From CAWEBF01 sp963807235 (GTDB taxonomy: Bacteria > Acidobacteriota > Vicinamibacteria > Vicinamibacterales > UBA2999): a stretch of 64,000 nucleotides of DNA. The DNA is taken from contig CAWEBF010000022.1 of NCBI GenBank assembly GCA_963807235.1, forward strand, positions 62,001 through 126,000, in the 5' to 3' direction. Shown piece after piece: positions 1 through 8,406 of this stretch. How positions within the stretch are numbered: position 1 is the stretch's first letter; every line of letters starts with the position of its first letter. The translations under genes were made by a program, and so were the position numbers. The notes below the pieces were generated by a model. The model made no database searches, had not been told where the DNA came from, and saw nothing but the letters and a program-made list of their open reading frames with translations.

Positions 1-335
1 GCGAGCGCCGCCGCCAGCAGGACGGCGCGCCACACATAGCCCGCGAACCAGTGAACGATCGAAGTCCGGGGGCGGCCGTAGCGCCGCCCCAATGCGACGT
101 CCGCGGCAAAGGCGATCGGGAGGATCAACACGGTGCGCGCGCCTACCAGCGTGAGCACGAAGGCCGCTGTGGCGATGAGTGCGGGCGTGTCCGACGCGGC
201 CAGCGCATCGGCGAGCGCGCGCGAGAGGCCCGAGGCCAGCGCACCGGCGAGCAGCGCACCGTCCACGAGCGCCGTCGCTGTGGCGGCCCGCCGGCGCAGC
301 CGCTGGTAGCGCGTGGACCTGTCTTCGTTCGCCAC
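1..335 (-). CDS. N-terminal part of an M48-like (CAAX-type) membrane metalloprotease, cut by window edge
   Basis: The minus strand is open from a GTG at 335 to the window edge, giving about 111 residues. A strong AAGGAGG ribosome-binding site lies 9 nt before the GTG, which decides the start. The product begins with a basic RYQRLRRRAA segment followed by at least two hydrophobic stretches and a short polar, Arg-rich loop (GRRYGRPR). This resembles the N-terminal membrane domain that precedes the HExxH peptidase domain in M48/Ste24-type proteases; the catalytic part lies outside the window, so the family call is inference. It is downstream of smc on the same strand with a 57-bp gap. Confidence 0.5.
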   Translation of the reverse strand, partial: MANEDRSTRYQRLRRRAATATALVDGALLAGALASGLSRALADALAASDTPALIATAAFVLTLVGARTVLILPIAFAADVALGRRYGRPRTSIVHWFAGYVWRAVLLAAAL

Positions 336-360
336 GGCGCCTGGCCTCCTTCGGCGGGGG

Positions 361-388
361 CCCAACGCGTGTTGGCCCACGCGTTGGG
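361..388. other. Perfect 9-bp inverted repeat between smc and the M48-like gene
   Basis: CCCAACGCG at 361-369 pairs perfectly with CGCGTTGGG at 380-388 around a 10-nt loop. It starts 5 bp after the smc stop on the minus strand and lies before the AAGGAGG of the next gene. No T-run follows on either strand, so it is not a typical intrinsic terminator. An mRNA-processing or translation-modulating hairpin is equally possible. Confidence 0.5.
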
Positions 389-392
389 GTTC

Positions 393-3300
393 CTAGTGCA
401 AATGAACTGAGATCAGCTTCGAGACGCCCGGCTCTTCCATCGTCACGCCGTAGAGCCGGTTCGCGATCTCCATCGTGCGGCGGTTGTGCGTGATCAAGAT
501 GAACTGGGTGCGGTCCATCATGCCCCGCAGCATGTCCACGAAGCGCCCGACGTTGGCATCGTCGAGCGGTGCGTCGATCTCGTCGAGGAGACAGAAAGGG
601 CTCGGCTTGTAGCGGAAGATCGCGAACATCAGCGCAATCGCCGTCAGCGCCTTCTCCCCGCCCGACAACAGCATCACGCTCTGCAGCCGCTTGCCAGGCG
701 GCGAGGCCACGATGTCGATGCCGCTTTCGAGCGGATCGTTTTCGTCCAGCAGCGCCAGGCCGGCGTGCCCGCCGCCGAAGAGCGTGCTGAAGGTCTGCTG
801 GAAGTTCGCCTGCACGGCGGTGAACGCTTCCGTGAAGCGAGCGGCCGTGGTTTCGTCGATTCTCGCGATGGCCTGCGTGGTCTGCGCGATCGACTCCACC
901 AGGTCCTTCCGCTGCGCGGTCAGGAACACGTGACGGGTCTCCAGCTCGTCGAACTGCTCGATGGCCATCATGTTGACGGGGCCGAGCCGCTCGATCTTCT
1001 CCTTCAGCCGGACGATGGCCTCCTCAGCGGTGATCGATCCGCCGACGGCCTGTAGCGGCGCCACGGGCTCTGGGCCGACGGCCGCGGCTGCTTCGGTCGC
1101 GTCCGCGGCCGCGCCGTCCTCAGCGTCCCCCTCGGCGTCCGGCTCGTCCGCAGCGAGCGTGGCGGCGTCGGGCACAGCCTCGCCGCTCTGCTCCAGTTCC
1201 TGCACGTCCGCCAGCACGGCGTCGAGCGACTGCTGCAGCGAGTCCACGCAGGCCTGGGCCATGTGACTCAGATCGCTCGCGGCCCTGGCCTCCTCCACGT
1301 CCAGCTCGCCCACCGACGTGCGGGCGTCGTCGAGCGCGCCACGAGCCGAGCGGATCGCGCCGTCCTGGGCGTCGAGGACGCCTCGCAGGGCCGTGTACGC
1401 TTCGTCGGCTTTGACCAGCTCGCCGCGAAGACCGTCGAGGTGTCGAACCGCGTCGTCGATGGCGAGATTGGATTCCTGAATCGCCACGATCAGCGCCTCG
1501 CGGCGCGCGACGTTGTCGTCGAGCTCACGATTCCGCGCGGCAATGCGATCCTCGAGGTCCCGCTCGGCATCCTCCAGACGGGCGACTTCGGCCACGGCGG
1601 CCGCCACGCGCTCGACCAGCGCCGCATGCAGCGCGCCGGATTCGGCCACGCGGCCCCCCAGCACGGCAATCCCGTCACGGCGTTCTGCCAGGCGGCGCTG
1701 CAGATCCGCCAGCCGCTCGTCCGCCAGCCGCTGCTCCGCCTCGAGCGCCGCGATCGAGGCCGCCGCTTCCTGCTGCCGCGCCTCGATGGCCAGGCGCTCC
1801 TCGCCGGCCTGCCCTTCTTCGAGCGCAATGACGTCGGTACGCCGCGCGTGCCGATTCACGGCTTCGCCGACGCGGGCGAGCTGGGCCTCATGCCCGACGA
1901 GCACCTTCTCCTGCTGATGCTGTTCGTCCTGCAGGGCGGCCATGGCGAGATTCGCCGCGGCAAGGGCCGCTTCGACCCTGGCCACGCCGGCCGTGGCGTT
2001 CCCCAACAGGTCGCGATCGGCCGCGACGCGAACACGCAGGTCGCGGATTTCGCGGCGGGTGGCGAGGATCCCGCGTGACTCGACCCGTGCCCCACCCATG
2101 ACCAGGTGACGGCCGCGCGCCAGGTCGCCCTCGGGTGTGGCCACGGCCACTCCGTGCTGTCCGGCGAACGCGACGGCGCGCGCGAAGGTATCGGCCACGT
2201 AGGCGCCGCGCAGCAGTTCCCGCACCACCTGCGCATGTGGACCGGAGACACGGACCACGTCGGTCACCGGCATCACGCCGTCGGCGCGCAGCGCATCGTC
2301 GCCCGCGAGCGATTGAGCTGCGCCCGCGGCGGTGGAACCGTCGAGCACCACGAACCCACAGCGTCCGGCGTCGGCGCCTCGGACGAGCGACAGGCCTTCA
2401 GCGGCCTGCTCGTGATGATCGACGAGGACGTATTGCAGCAACTCGCCCAGGCTGGCCTCGACCGCGCGCTCGTAGGCGCGATCCACGTCGAGACAGTCGG
2501 CCACCGCGCCGCGCTGGCTCACGCGCCCGTTGGCCTCGCGGAGCACCATGCGCGCCGCGTCGCCGAACTCGGCCCGGCTGGCGGCCAGCTCCTCCAGCGA
2601 CGACAGCCGCGCCTCGAGGGCGGCCGTTTCCTGCTCGCGCGCCCGCACATCCTTTTGGCCTGCGTCGAGCGCCGACCGCAGAGCTGCCACCTCGAGCTCC
2701 CGCTCCACCCGGCTCACGGCGATGCGCGCGATCGCGTCGCGGGTGGTGATCAGGTCCGTCTCGACCTGCGCGCGCTCCGTCTCCGTCGCCGCAGCCTCGC
2801 GCATCACCTCGCGCCGCTCGACGTCCAGCTTGCCCAGCAGCTCGGCGACGCGCTCGGCCTGCGCGGCGGCGTGCTGGACGGCGTGCCTGATCGAGGCGAT
2901 GGCGCTCGCGCCCTCGTAGACCTGCACCCGCACCGCCTCGACATCGGCTTCCAGGCCTTCCACGGCCGCCCCTGCCTCGGTGTGCTCGCCGCTCACCGCA
3001 GCCAACTGCGTGGCGGCGGCGTCCCGGGCGGCTTCGGCTTCCGCGGTTGCGGCGCGCCGGGCCTCCAGCGCAAGCCTGGCCGGCTCACGCCGCGACTCGA
3101 GCTCCTGGATCTCGCCGCCAATCGCCGCGCTGCGCGCTTCGAGGGTCTGGGCCTGCTGGCGGTCGAAGTCGAGCTGCTGCTGGCGCACCGACACCTGCAG
3201 CTCACGGGCGTGAGCGTCCTCGCGCAACGCCGACGAGCGCTCCTCGGCCACAGTCAGGTCCAGCCGTGCCCGGGCCAGATCGGCGTCGAGCGCCGCCACC

Positions 3301-4277
3301 CGCGCCGCCGCGGCGCCTTCACGCTCGCGCGCAGCGAGCAACCGCTCGCGCACGGACTCGATGGCGCCCGACAGCTCCCGGTAGCGCCGAGCGAACAACA
3401 CTTTCTCCCATCGCCGCAGCTCCTCTCGGAGCCGCCGATAGCGGCGTGCCTTAGCCGCCTGACGCTTCAACGTGCCGCGCTGCTTCTCGACCTCGAACAC
3501 GATGTCGTCGATGCGGGTGAGGTTCTGCTGCGCGGCCTCGAGCTTGAGCTCGGCCGAGCGGCGGCGGGACTTGTACCTGGTGATGCCGGCGGCTTCCTCG
3601 ATCAGCTGGCGGCGATCGGCCGGCCGCGAGCTGAGGATCATCCCGATTTTGCCCTGCTCGATGATCGAATACGCCTTGGCGCCGAGCCCGGTGTCCATCA
3701 GGAGTTCGTGCACGTCGCGCAGGCGGCACACCTGGCCGTCGATCAGATACTCGCTGTCGCCCGACCGGTAGAGACGCCGGGTGACTTCCACGTCGCGGGT
3801 GAACGCGCGCGCAAACTCGTCGAGCTCCGGATTGACGCCGCCCACCGGCGCCAGGGGGCCGCCGTCGTAGCCCTGGGCATAACCATGGCCGTTGCCGTTC
3901 GAGTGGCCGTTACCGTCGAGCGGCGCGGGCTGGCTCTCGCCTGGGGAGGCTTGGAACGGCCGGAGGTTCGGGGTCAATGGCGCCGGCGTGTCGGTGGCCG
4001 GCTGGGGCGGAACGGGCAGGCCGGAGAGACGCAGACGGACCTCGGCTGCCCCGCCCGGCTTCCGGGCGTCGCTGCCGTTGAAGATCACATCCTCCATCCG
4101 GTCGCCGCGGAGGCTCTTGGCGGACTGCTCACCGAGCACCCAGGTGATGGCGTCGGCGACGTTGCTCTTCCCGCAGCCATTGGGACCGACGATGGCGGTG
4201 ACACCTTCGTCAAAGGCCAGCTCGGCCCTGTCGGAGAATGACTTGAACCCGGCAATCTCGAGGCGTTCGAGGCGCAT
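393..4277 (-). CDS. smc: Chromosome segregation ATPase SMC
   Basis: SMC forms a ring-shaped dimer with ScpAB that compacts and segregates chromosomes. The product is 1294 aa. The N-terminal head has Walker A GPNGCGKSN at about residues 31-39. Two long Glu/Ala/Arg-rich coiled coils flank a hinge, and the C-terminal head carries the signature LLSGGEKAL and Walker B CLLDEIDAPLDD. The ATG at 4277 was chosen because it starts the canonical MRLERLEIAGFKSF and has GAAGGA about 9 nt upstream. Two low-complexity inserts are unusual: a Pro then Gly/Asn/His-rich stretch of about 60 residues inside the N-terminal head (around residues 90-150), and an Ala/Asp/Glu-rich stretch just before the C-terminal head. 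It reads intact over nearly 3.9 kb. Confidence 0.97.
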   Translation of the reverse strand: MRLERLEIAGFKSFSDRAELAFDEGVTAIVGPNGCGKSNVADAITWVLGEQSAKSLRGDRMEDVIFNGSDARKPGGAAEVRLRLSGLPVPPQPATDTPAPLTPNLRPFQASPGESQPAPLDGNGHSNGNGHGYAQGYDGGPLAPVGGVNPELDEFARAFTRDVEVTRRLYRSGDSEYLIDGQVCRLRDVHELLMDTGLGAKAYSIIEQGKIGMILSSRPADRRQLIEEAAGITRYKSRRRSAELKLEAAQQNLTRIDDIVFEVEKQRGTLKRQAAKARRYRRLREELRRWEKVLFARRYRELSGAIESVRERLLAAREREGAAAARVAALDADLARARLDLTVAEERSSALREDAHARELQVSVRQQQLDFDRQQAQTLEARSAAIGGEIQELESRREPARLALEARRAATAEAEAARDAAATQLAAVSGEHTEAGAAVEGLEADVEAVRVQVYEGASAIASIRHAVQHAAAQAERVAELLGKLDVERREVMREAAATETERAQVETDLITTRDAIARIAVSRVERELEVAALRSALDAGQKDVRAREQETAALEARLSSLEELAASRAEFGDAARMVLREANGRVSQRGAVADCLDVDRAYERAVEASLGELLQYVLVDHHEQAAEGLSLVRGADAGRCGFVVLDGSTAAGAAQSLAGDDALRADGVMPVTDVVRVSGPHAQVVRELLRGAYVADTFARAVAFAGQHGVAVATPEGDLARGRHLVMGGARVESRGILATRREIRDLRVRVAADRDLLGNATAGVARVEAALAAANLAMAALQDEQHQQEKVLVGHEAQLARVGEAVNRHARRTDVIALEEGQAGEERLAIEARQQEAAASIAALEAEQRLADERLADLQRRLAERRDGIAVLGGRVAESGALHAALVERVAAAVAEVARLEDAERDLEDRIAARNRELDDNVARREALIVAIQESNLAIDDAVRHLDGLRGELVKADEAYTALRGVLDAQDGAIRSARGALDDARTSVGELDVEEARAASDLSHMAQACVDSLQQSLDAVLADVQELEQSGEAVPDAATLAADEPDAEGDAEDGAAADATEAAAAVGPEPVAPLQAVGGSITAEEAIVRLKEKIERLGPVNMMAIEQFDELETRHVFLTAQRKDLVESIAQTTQAIARIDETTAARFTEAFTAVQANFQQTFSTLFGGGHAGLALLDENDPLESGIDIVASPPGKRLQSVMLLSGGEKALTAIALMFAIFRYKPSPFCLLDEIDAPLDDANVGRFVDMLRGMMDRTQFILITHNRRTMEIANRLYGVTMEEPGVSKLISVHLH

Positions 4278-4297
4278 GTATGGCGAATCCTTCGGCC

Positions 4298-4377
4298 CCC
4301 GCCAAAGGCGGGCAATCAAACACTGCACTAGCGGGGCTGAGCCTACTGGCCGCCCTTCCGCGGCGAAGCCTCGCTAG
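4298..4377 (-). repeat. Two-hairpin CAGTGT element, copy a (upstream of smc)
   Basis: Read on the minus strand: an 11-bp palindrome with one G-T pair ending in CTAG arms (4328-4377), then CAGTGTTTGATTG, then the hairpin CCCGCC-TTT-GGCGGG (298-312 of the 4-kb block, i.e. 4298-4312). The GC hairpin ends about 20 nt before the smc ATG, immediately before its ribosome-binding site. The core and GC hairpin are nearly identical to the copy at 34419-34494. The region between 4378 and 4470 shows nothing else recognisable. Confidence 0.7.
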
Positions 4378-4470
4378 TCCCCGGCGAGCGTCGGCCAGTC
4401 TAGCAATGCCCAGCTATTGTGGCAAGGCAGAACTCACACCACAAGGATTTGGGGTGGGGGACCGAAGAGG

Positions 4471-4564
4471 TTCTTGGTCCTTGGTCCTTGGGCAGGGTCC
4501 GGCCTGTGGTCCAAAGTCCTTGGTCCATCGTGGACCAAGAACTAAGACCCAAGCACCAAGGACC
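4471..4564 (-). repeat. Heptamer-repeat hairpin array after the ctp stop (word GGTCCTT)
   Basis: Right after the minus-strand ctp stop (4566) the sequence reads GGTCCTT, GGTGCTT, GGGTCTT, AGTTCTT, GGTCCAC, and then returns as the complementary words GGACCAA, GGACTTT, GGACCAC and so on. The fold-back centre is CTTGGTCCA (4519-4527) / TGGACCAAG (4531-4539) with a 3-nt loop. It belongs to the same family as six other arrays in the window. Confidence 0.75.
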
Positions 4565-4565
4565 G

Positions 4566-6198
4566 CTAGCGGGCGGCGCGCCGAGTCGCCGGCGACGTGG
4601 AGCGGAGCTTCAGCAGCTCCTCCGCCTCCGTGAAGGTCGAGAGCGCGAACTGCAGCTGCGGATCGACCTTGGCCAGGTGCTCTGAGGCAACGGCAAGACC
4701 AAAGAGGTCCAGATCGATCTCGTAGCGAATCATGGCCTTGATGAAGGGCAGGTCCTGCTGCCAGGCGGCGTCGTCGATGGGCAGACCCGTCTTCGCCACA
4801 TGCTCCCGGAACTCCGTCAACAGCGTGTCCGACACCTCGAACCCCGACGCGAGGTTGCGGGGCCGCGTGGTGGCACTCTGGGCGATGCGGGTGTCGCCTT
4901 CTCGCGAGAACCGCTGAGAGAACGTGTCGAACACGTTGCGCGCATACAGCGTTCGCCCGAACTTCGTGGGGTTGAACCCGAGCAACGGACCGTCGAACCG
5001 CCGGTCGGGTTCGATCCCGCCACCCGAATACACCTTGCGCCCGCTGTCGGTGTACTTCGAGCTCCTCAGGCTTGTGCTGCCGGTTCGGATCCTGCTCGCG
5101 CAGCGTGTAGGTGAGGTATTCGTCGAAGGTGCCGTCCCACGGCCGCTGGATCAGCCGGCCGCTCGGCGTGTAGTAGCGCGCGGTCGTGATCGCGGCGCCG
5201 GCGTTCTGGTTCACGCGGTAGACCGACTGCACCAGCGCCTTGCCGAACGTGGTTTCGCCGACGATGAGCGATCGATCGTGGTCCTGCAGCGCCCCGGACA
5301 CGATCTCCGACGCGCTGGCGCTGCTGCGGTTCACCAGCGTGACCATCGGGATCCGCAGGTAGTCGCTCTGCTCCGTGGCACGGTAGTCCTGGTCGGAGTT
5401 CTGCACGCGGCCGCGCGTGTACACAATCATGTCGCCACGCGGGAGGAACCGGTTCGAGACCCGGATCGCCTGGTCCAGGGCGCCGCCAGGATTGCCCCGA
5501 AGGTCCAGCACCAGGCGCTTCATCCCCTTGCCGGTCAGCGCGCGAAGCGCCGAGCCCAGCTCGTCGTCGGTGTTCTCGCCGAAGTCCGACACGCGGATGT
5601 AGCCGCTGGAGGCGTCCAGCATGAAGGCCGCCGGCACCGTGGGAATGTGGATCTGGTCGCGCGTGACCTTCAGCTCGATGAGATCGTCGAAGCCGGCGCG
5701 GCGCAGCGAGACGGCCACGGCCGTGCCACGCGGACCGCGCAGGCGGCCGACGGCCTGGTCGGTCGTCCACCCCTTGGTATCGTCTCCTTCGATCTTGGCG
5801 ATCACGTCGCCGCGGCGAACGCCCCGCTGATAGGCGGGCGATTCCTCGAACACGTTGAACACGGTGATGTCGCCGCCAATCACCTGGATGGAGATGCCCA
5901 GGCCGTAGTACCGGCCTTCCTGCCGCTCGCGCATCTGCGCGTAGCTGCGGGGATCCATGAAGCTCGAATGCGGGTCCAGCGTCTGCAGCATGCCGCTGAT
6001 GGCCCCGTACACGAGCCGGTCGGACTGCACCTCTCCGACGTAGGTTTCTTCGACCGCGCTCAACGCCGCGGCGAACACCTTGTACTGGTCGGCCACCTGG
6101 TCCTGGGCGACGAGCGCACCGCGCCCCGCCAGCCCTCCCAGCACGGCCCCGGCCAGCACAACCACCGCCGTAGCGGACACAAGTCGAAAACGGCCCAT
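4566..6198 (-). CDS. ctp: Carboxy-terminal processing (S41/tail-specific) protease, frame broken once
   Basis: This is a periplasmic serine protease of the S41 family. An N-terminal signal anchor (about residues 5-30) is followed by a PDZ domain (about 90-175) and the peptidase core. By family spacing the catalytic pair is Ser295 in RSSASASE and Lys320 in TFGKALVQ, 25 residues apart. The ATG at 6198 has GGGAG just upstream. The frame is lost near 5058: upstream reads ...KPEEL and the continuation KYTDSGRKVYSGGGIEPD is in another frame. Deleting one base (GAGCTC-G-AAG) restores about 544 aa, a normal length. The break is downstream of the catalytic residues. A sequencing error is likely; a truncated allele is possible. 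Confidence 0.85.
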
Positions 6199-6223
6199 AT
6201 GTCTCCCACTATAAACCCTCACC

Positions 6224-6253
6224 TTGACCCCGTCCAGACCGGATCTCTACAAT
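6224..6253 (+). promoter_or_regulatory. Sigma-70-type promoter for the tatA operon
   Basis: TTGACC (6224-6229) and TACAAT (6248-6253) are separated by 18 bp, close to consensus, in the divergent ctp/tatA spacer. The predicted leader to the tatA ATG is about 70 nt. Confidence 0.6.
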
Positions 6254-6331
6254 CGGATCAAGGACTTGCAGGGATCTTCCAGCAAGTGACCGCGGTGCGG
6301 CGCAAGCCGGCCCGGCCGAGGAGCCGTGCGT

Positions 6332-6649
6332 ATGTTTGGTTCAATTGGCATGCCCGAATTGGTCATCATCCTGGTGATCGCGCTAATCATCTTCGGGCCG
6401 CGCAAGCTGCCCGAGCTGGGTCGTTCGCTTGGCAAGAGCATCGGCGAGTTCAAGCGGGCCTCGAACGAGCTGCGCCACACGCTGGACGAAGAAATCCGCG
6501 TCGAGGAGCAGAAGGAGCAAAAGAGCAAGATCGAGGCCGAACAGACTTCGGCCATCGATGCGGCGACCGTGATGACGCCGGCGCCGTCCGACACGCACAC
6601 ACCCGACGACGAGACCGTCAGCCGGACCCCGACCGGAACCTCGGCCTAG
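6332..6649 (+). CDS. tatA: Twin-arginine translocase subunit TatA/B
   Basis: TatA forms the pore-like part of the Tat pathway, which exports folded proteins across the inner membrane. The 105-aa product has one N-terminal membrane helix (PELVIILVIALIIFGP), the conserved FGPRKLPELGRSLG hinge, an amphipathic helix and an acidic, Thr/Pro-rich tail. The ATG at 6332 is preferred over the GTG at 6326 because GAGGAG ends 8 nt before it. tatC follows after 9 bp. No separate tatB is present, so this protein may do both jobs. Confidence 0.93.
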   Translation: MFGSIGMPELVIILVIALIIFGPRKLPELGRSLGKSIGEFKRASNELRHTLDEEIRVEEQKEQKSKIEAEQTSAIDAATVMTPAPSDTHTPDDETVSRTPTGTSA

Positions 6650-6658
6650 GCCATCTCG

Positions 6659-7483
6659 ATGGCCCTGGTGCCCTTCCCGAGCAAGGCGAGCAAGGCCGCC
6701 GCCTCGGATCCCGATCCCGACTGGGATGATGACGACTCGTCGCCAGACGGCGGCGGGAAGATGTCGTTCCTCGAGCACCTCGACGAGCTGCGCAAGCGGA
6801 TCGTCTGGGCGCTCGTTGGCGTCGTGATCGGCTTTTCGATTGCCATCTTCTTCTATCAGGAACTCTGGTTGTTCGTGATGGAACCGATGCAGTTGCTGCT
6901 CGGGCCCGGGCAGAAGTTGATCTACACGGATCCCACCGAGCAGCTGATGCTCTACGTGAAGATCTGCGTTATCGCCGGCATCCTGATCGGATCGCCGCTG
7001 GTGTTTGGCCAGGTCTGGCTGTTCATCTCACCGGGACTCTACGCCCACGAGAAGAAGGCGGCGATTCCGTTCGTGGTGATGTCGTCCGCCTTCTTCATCG
7101 GAGGCGCCGCCTTCGCGCACTACCTGGTCTTCCCGCTGACGTGGAAATTCCTGAGCAGCTTCTCGAACGACGTGGTCACGTTCATGCCGCGTGTCGAGCC
7201 CGCGTTCTCGCTGTACATGAAGCTGATCCTCACGTTCGGCGTCATCTTTCAGATGCCGACGCTGGTGCTCTTCCTGGCGAAGCTGGGGCTGGTCTCGGCC
7301 CGGTTCCTCATCAAGAACATGAAGTACGCCATTCTGATCATGTTCATCGTGGGCGCCGTGCTGTCGCCTGGCACCGACCCCGTGGGCCAGATTGCGATGG
7401 CGGGCCCGATGTTCCTGCTCTATCTCCTCAGCATCCTGCTGGCGTGGGCGTTCGGCAAGAAAAAACTCCCGCGCGAGGAGTGA
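6659..7483 (+). CDS. tatC: Twin-arginine translocase subunit TatC
   Basis: TatC is the Tat receptor that recognises twin-arginine signal peptides. The product is 274 aa. A 35-residue acidic N-terminal tail precedes the conserved MSFLEHLDELRKRI, and about six membrane segments follow. The cytoplasmic-loop signature LFISPGLYAHEK and the C-terminal VGAVLSPGTDPVGQ are both present. It sits in an operon with tatA, and its stop overlaps the start of the next gene. Confidence 0.96.
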   Translation: MALVPFPSKASKAAASDPDPDWDDDDSSPDGGGKMSFLEHLDELRKRIVWALVGVVIGFSIAIFFYQELWLFVMEPMQLLLGPGQKLIYTDPTEQLMLYVKICVIAGILIGSPLVFGQVWLFISPGLYAHEKKAAIPFVVMSSAFFIGGAAFAHYLVFPLTWKFLSSFSNDVVTFMPRVEPAFSLYMKLILTFGVIFQMPTLVLFLAKLGLVSARFLIKNMKYAILIMFIVGAVLSPGTDPVGQIAMAGPMFLLYLLSILLAWAFGKKKLPREE

Positions 7484-8406
7484 TCGCGGGCGAGGTCGCC
7501 CGCCTCCTCGATCACCTCTCGGCTCCGGCCCCGGTCAAACGCGAGGCCGCCGTCGCGCGGCTGCGGGTCATCGGCTCCCGGGCGATTCCGGCGCTCGTGG
7601 CCTTCGTCTCGTCGGGCGCGGATGCGGGCGCCCGCGCCGCGGCACTCGCGTCGCTCGAGGGTTCCGAAGATGCGCGCGCCATGGCCGTGGCTCGAAAAGC
7701 ACTGGCAGGGTCCGACGCCAATGTCGCGCTTGCGGCCGTCGGCGTCCTGCGCGGATGGCTCAGCCAGGAACAGGGTACGGAGGCGCTCGAAGCGCTGACC
7801 GTTGCCGCGCTGGACCGCGAGCGCGAGGCCACCGTGCGGCTGGCTGCACTGGATGCGCTCTCGGATCTTCCAGCGCACCTCGTCGCGCCCATCCGGGCGA
7901 CGAGCGCCCTGGAGCCCCCCGATCGGCCGCCGGCGGACACCACGGGGGCGCTCGAGTGGCTGGCGGGCCAGGGCGCCAGCGCGTCGCTGGCCACAGTGCA
8001 CGAGGCGCTGTCGGCGGCCCGTGAGGCTGAACGAATCGCGCCCGCCGACGCACAGCGCGAGGAATGGCGGCGTGTCCGCGGCGCCGCACACGTCGTCCTG
8101 GCGCGCCGGGGATCGCGCCTGGCGCTCTATGACCTGCGGGAAACGTTCGGCACGGCCGTGGCGCCGCTGCCGCTCGACTTCCTGACCGCCGTGACACTGG
8201 TGGGCGACGACACCTGCCTCGATCCGCTGGCGCGGGCGTGGGCAGCCGCGCGAGGAGAGCCGTGGTGGCGCGCGCGCATCGCGGAAGCGGCGGCCGACAT
8301 CGTCGGCCGTTCCGGGTTGACCGGCCGCCATGCGAGCGTGAAGCATCTGCGCACCAAGTGGCGCGAGTTCCATGCCGCCCTGGCGGCACACGCACGGTCA
8401 CGGTGA
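7480..8406 (+). CDS. HEAT-repeat-like protein of unknown function
   Basis: The start is a GTG at 7480 that overlaps the tatC stop as GTGA, suggesting coupled translation. The product is about 308 aa. The first half consists of alpha-helical repeats of about 30 residues rich in Ala/Leu/Arg with Asp-Ala-x-x-Arg-Ala turns, typical of HEAT/PBS-lyase-like scaffolds. There is no signal peptide. It is likely a cytoplasmic protein-protein adaptor, and position suggests a link to the Tat operon, but no enzymatic motif is visible. The next gene again overlaps as GTGA. Confidence 0.7.
   Translation: MIAGEVARLLDHLSAPAPVKREAAVARLRVIGSRAIPALVAFVSSGADAGARAAALASLEGSEDARAMAVARKALAGSDANVALAAVGVLRGWLSQEQGTEALEALTVAALDREREATVRLAALDALSDLPAHLVAPIRATSALEPPDRPPADTTGALEWLAGQGASASLATVHEALSAAREAERIAPADAQREEWRRVRGAAHVVLARRGSRLALYDLRETFGTAVAPLPLDFLTAVTLVGDDTCLDPLARAWAAARGEPWWRARIAEAAADIVGRSGLTGRHASVKHLRTKWREFHAALAAHARSR

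Noticed and set aside
2106..4241. 711-codon open frame on the plus strand opposite smc
   Set aside because: A product of high GC and codon bias on the other strand; the smc frame is a full family match over the same bases.
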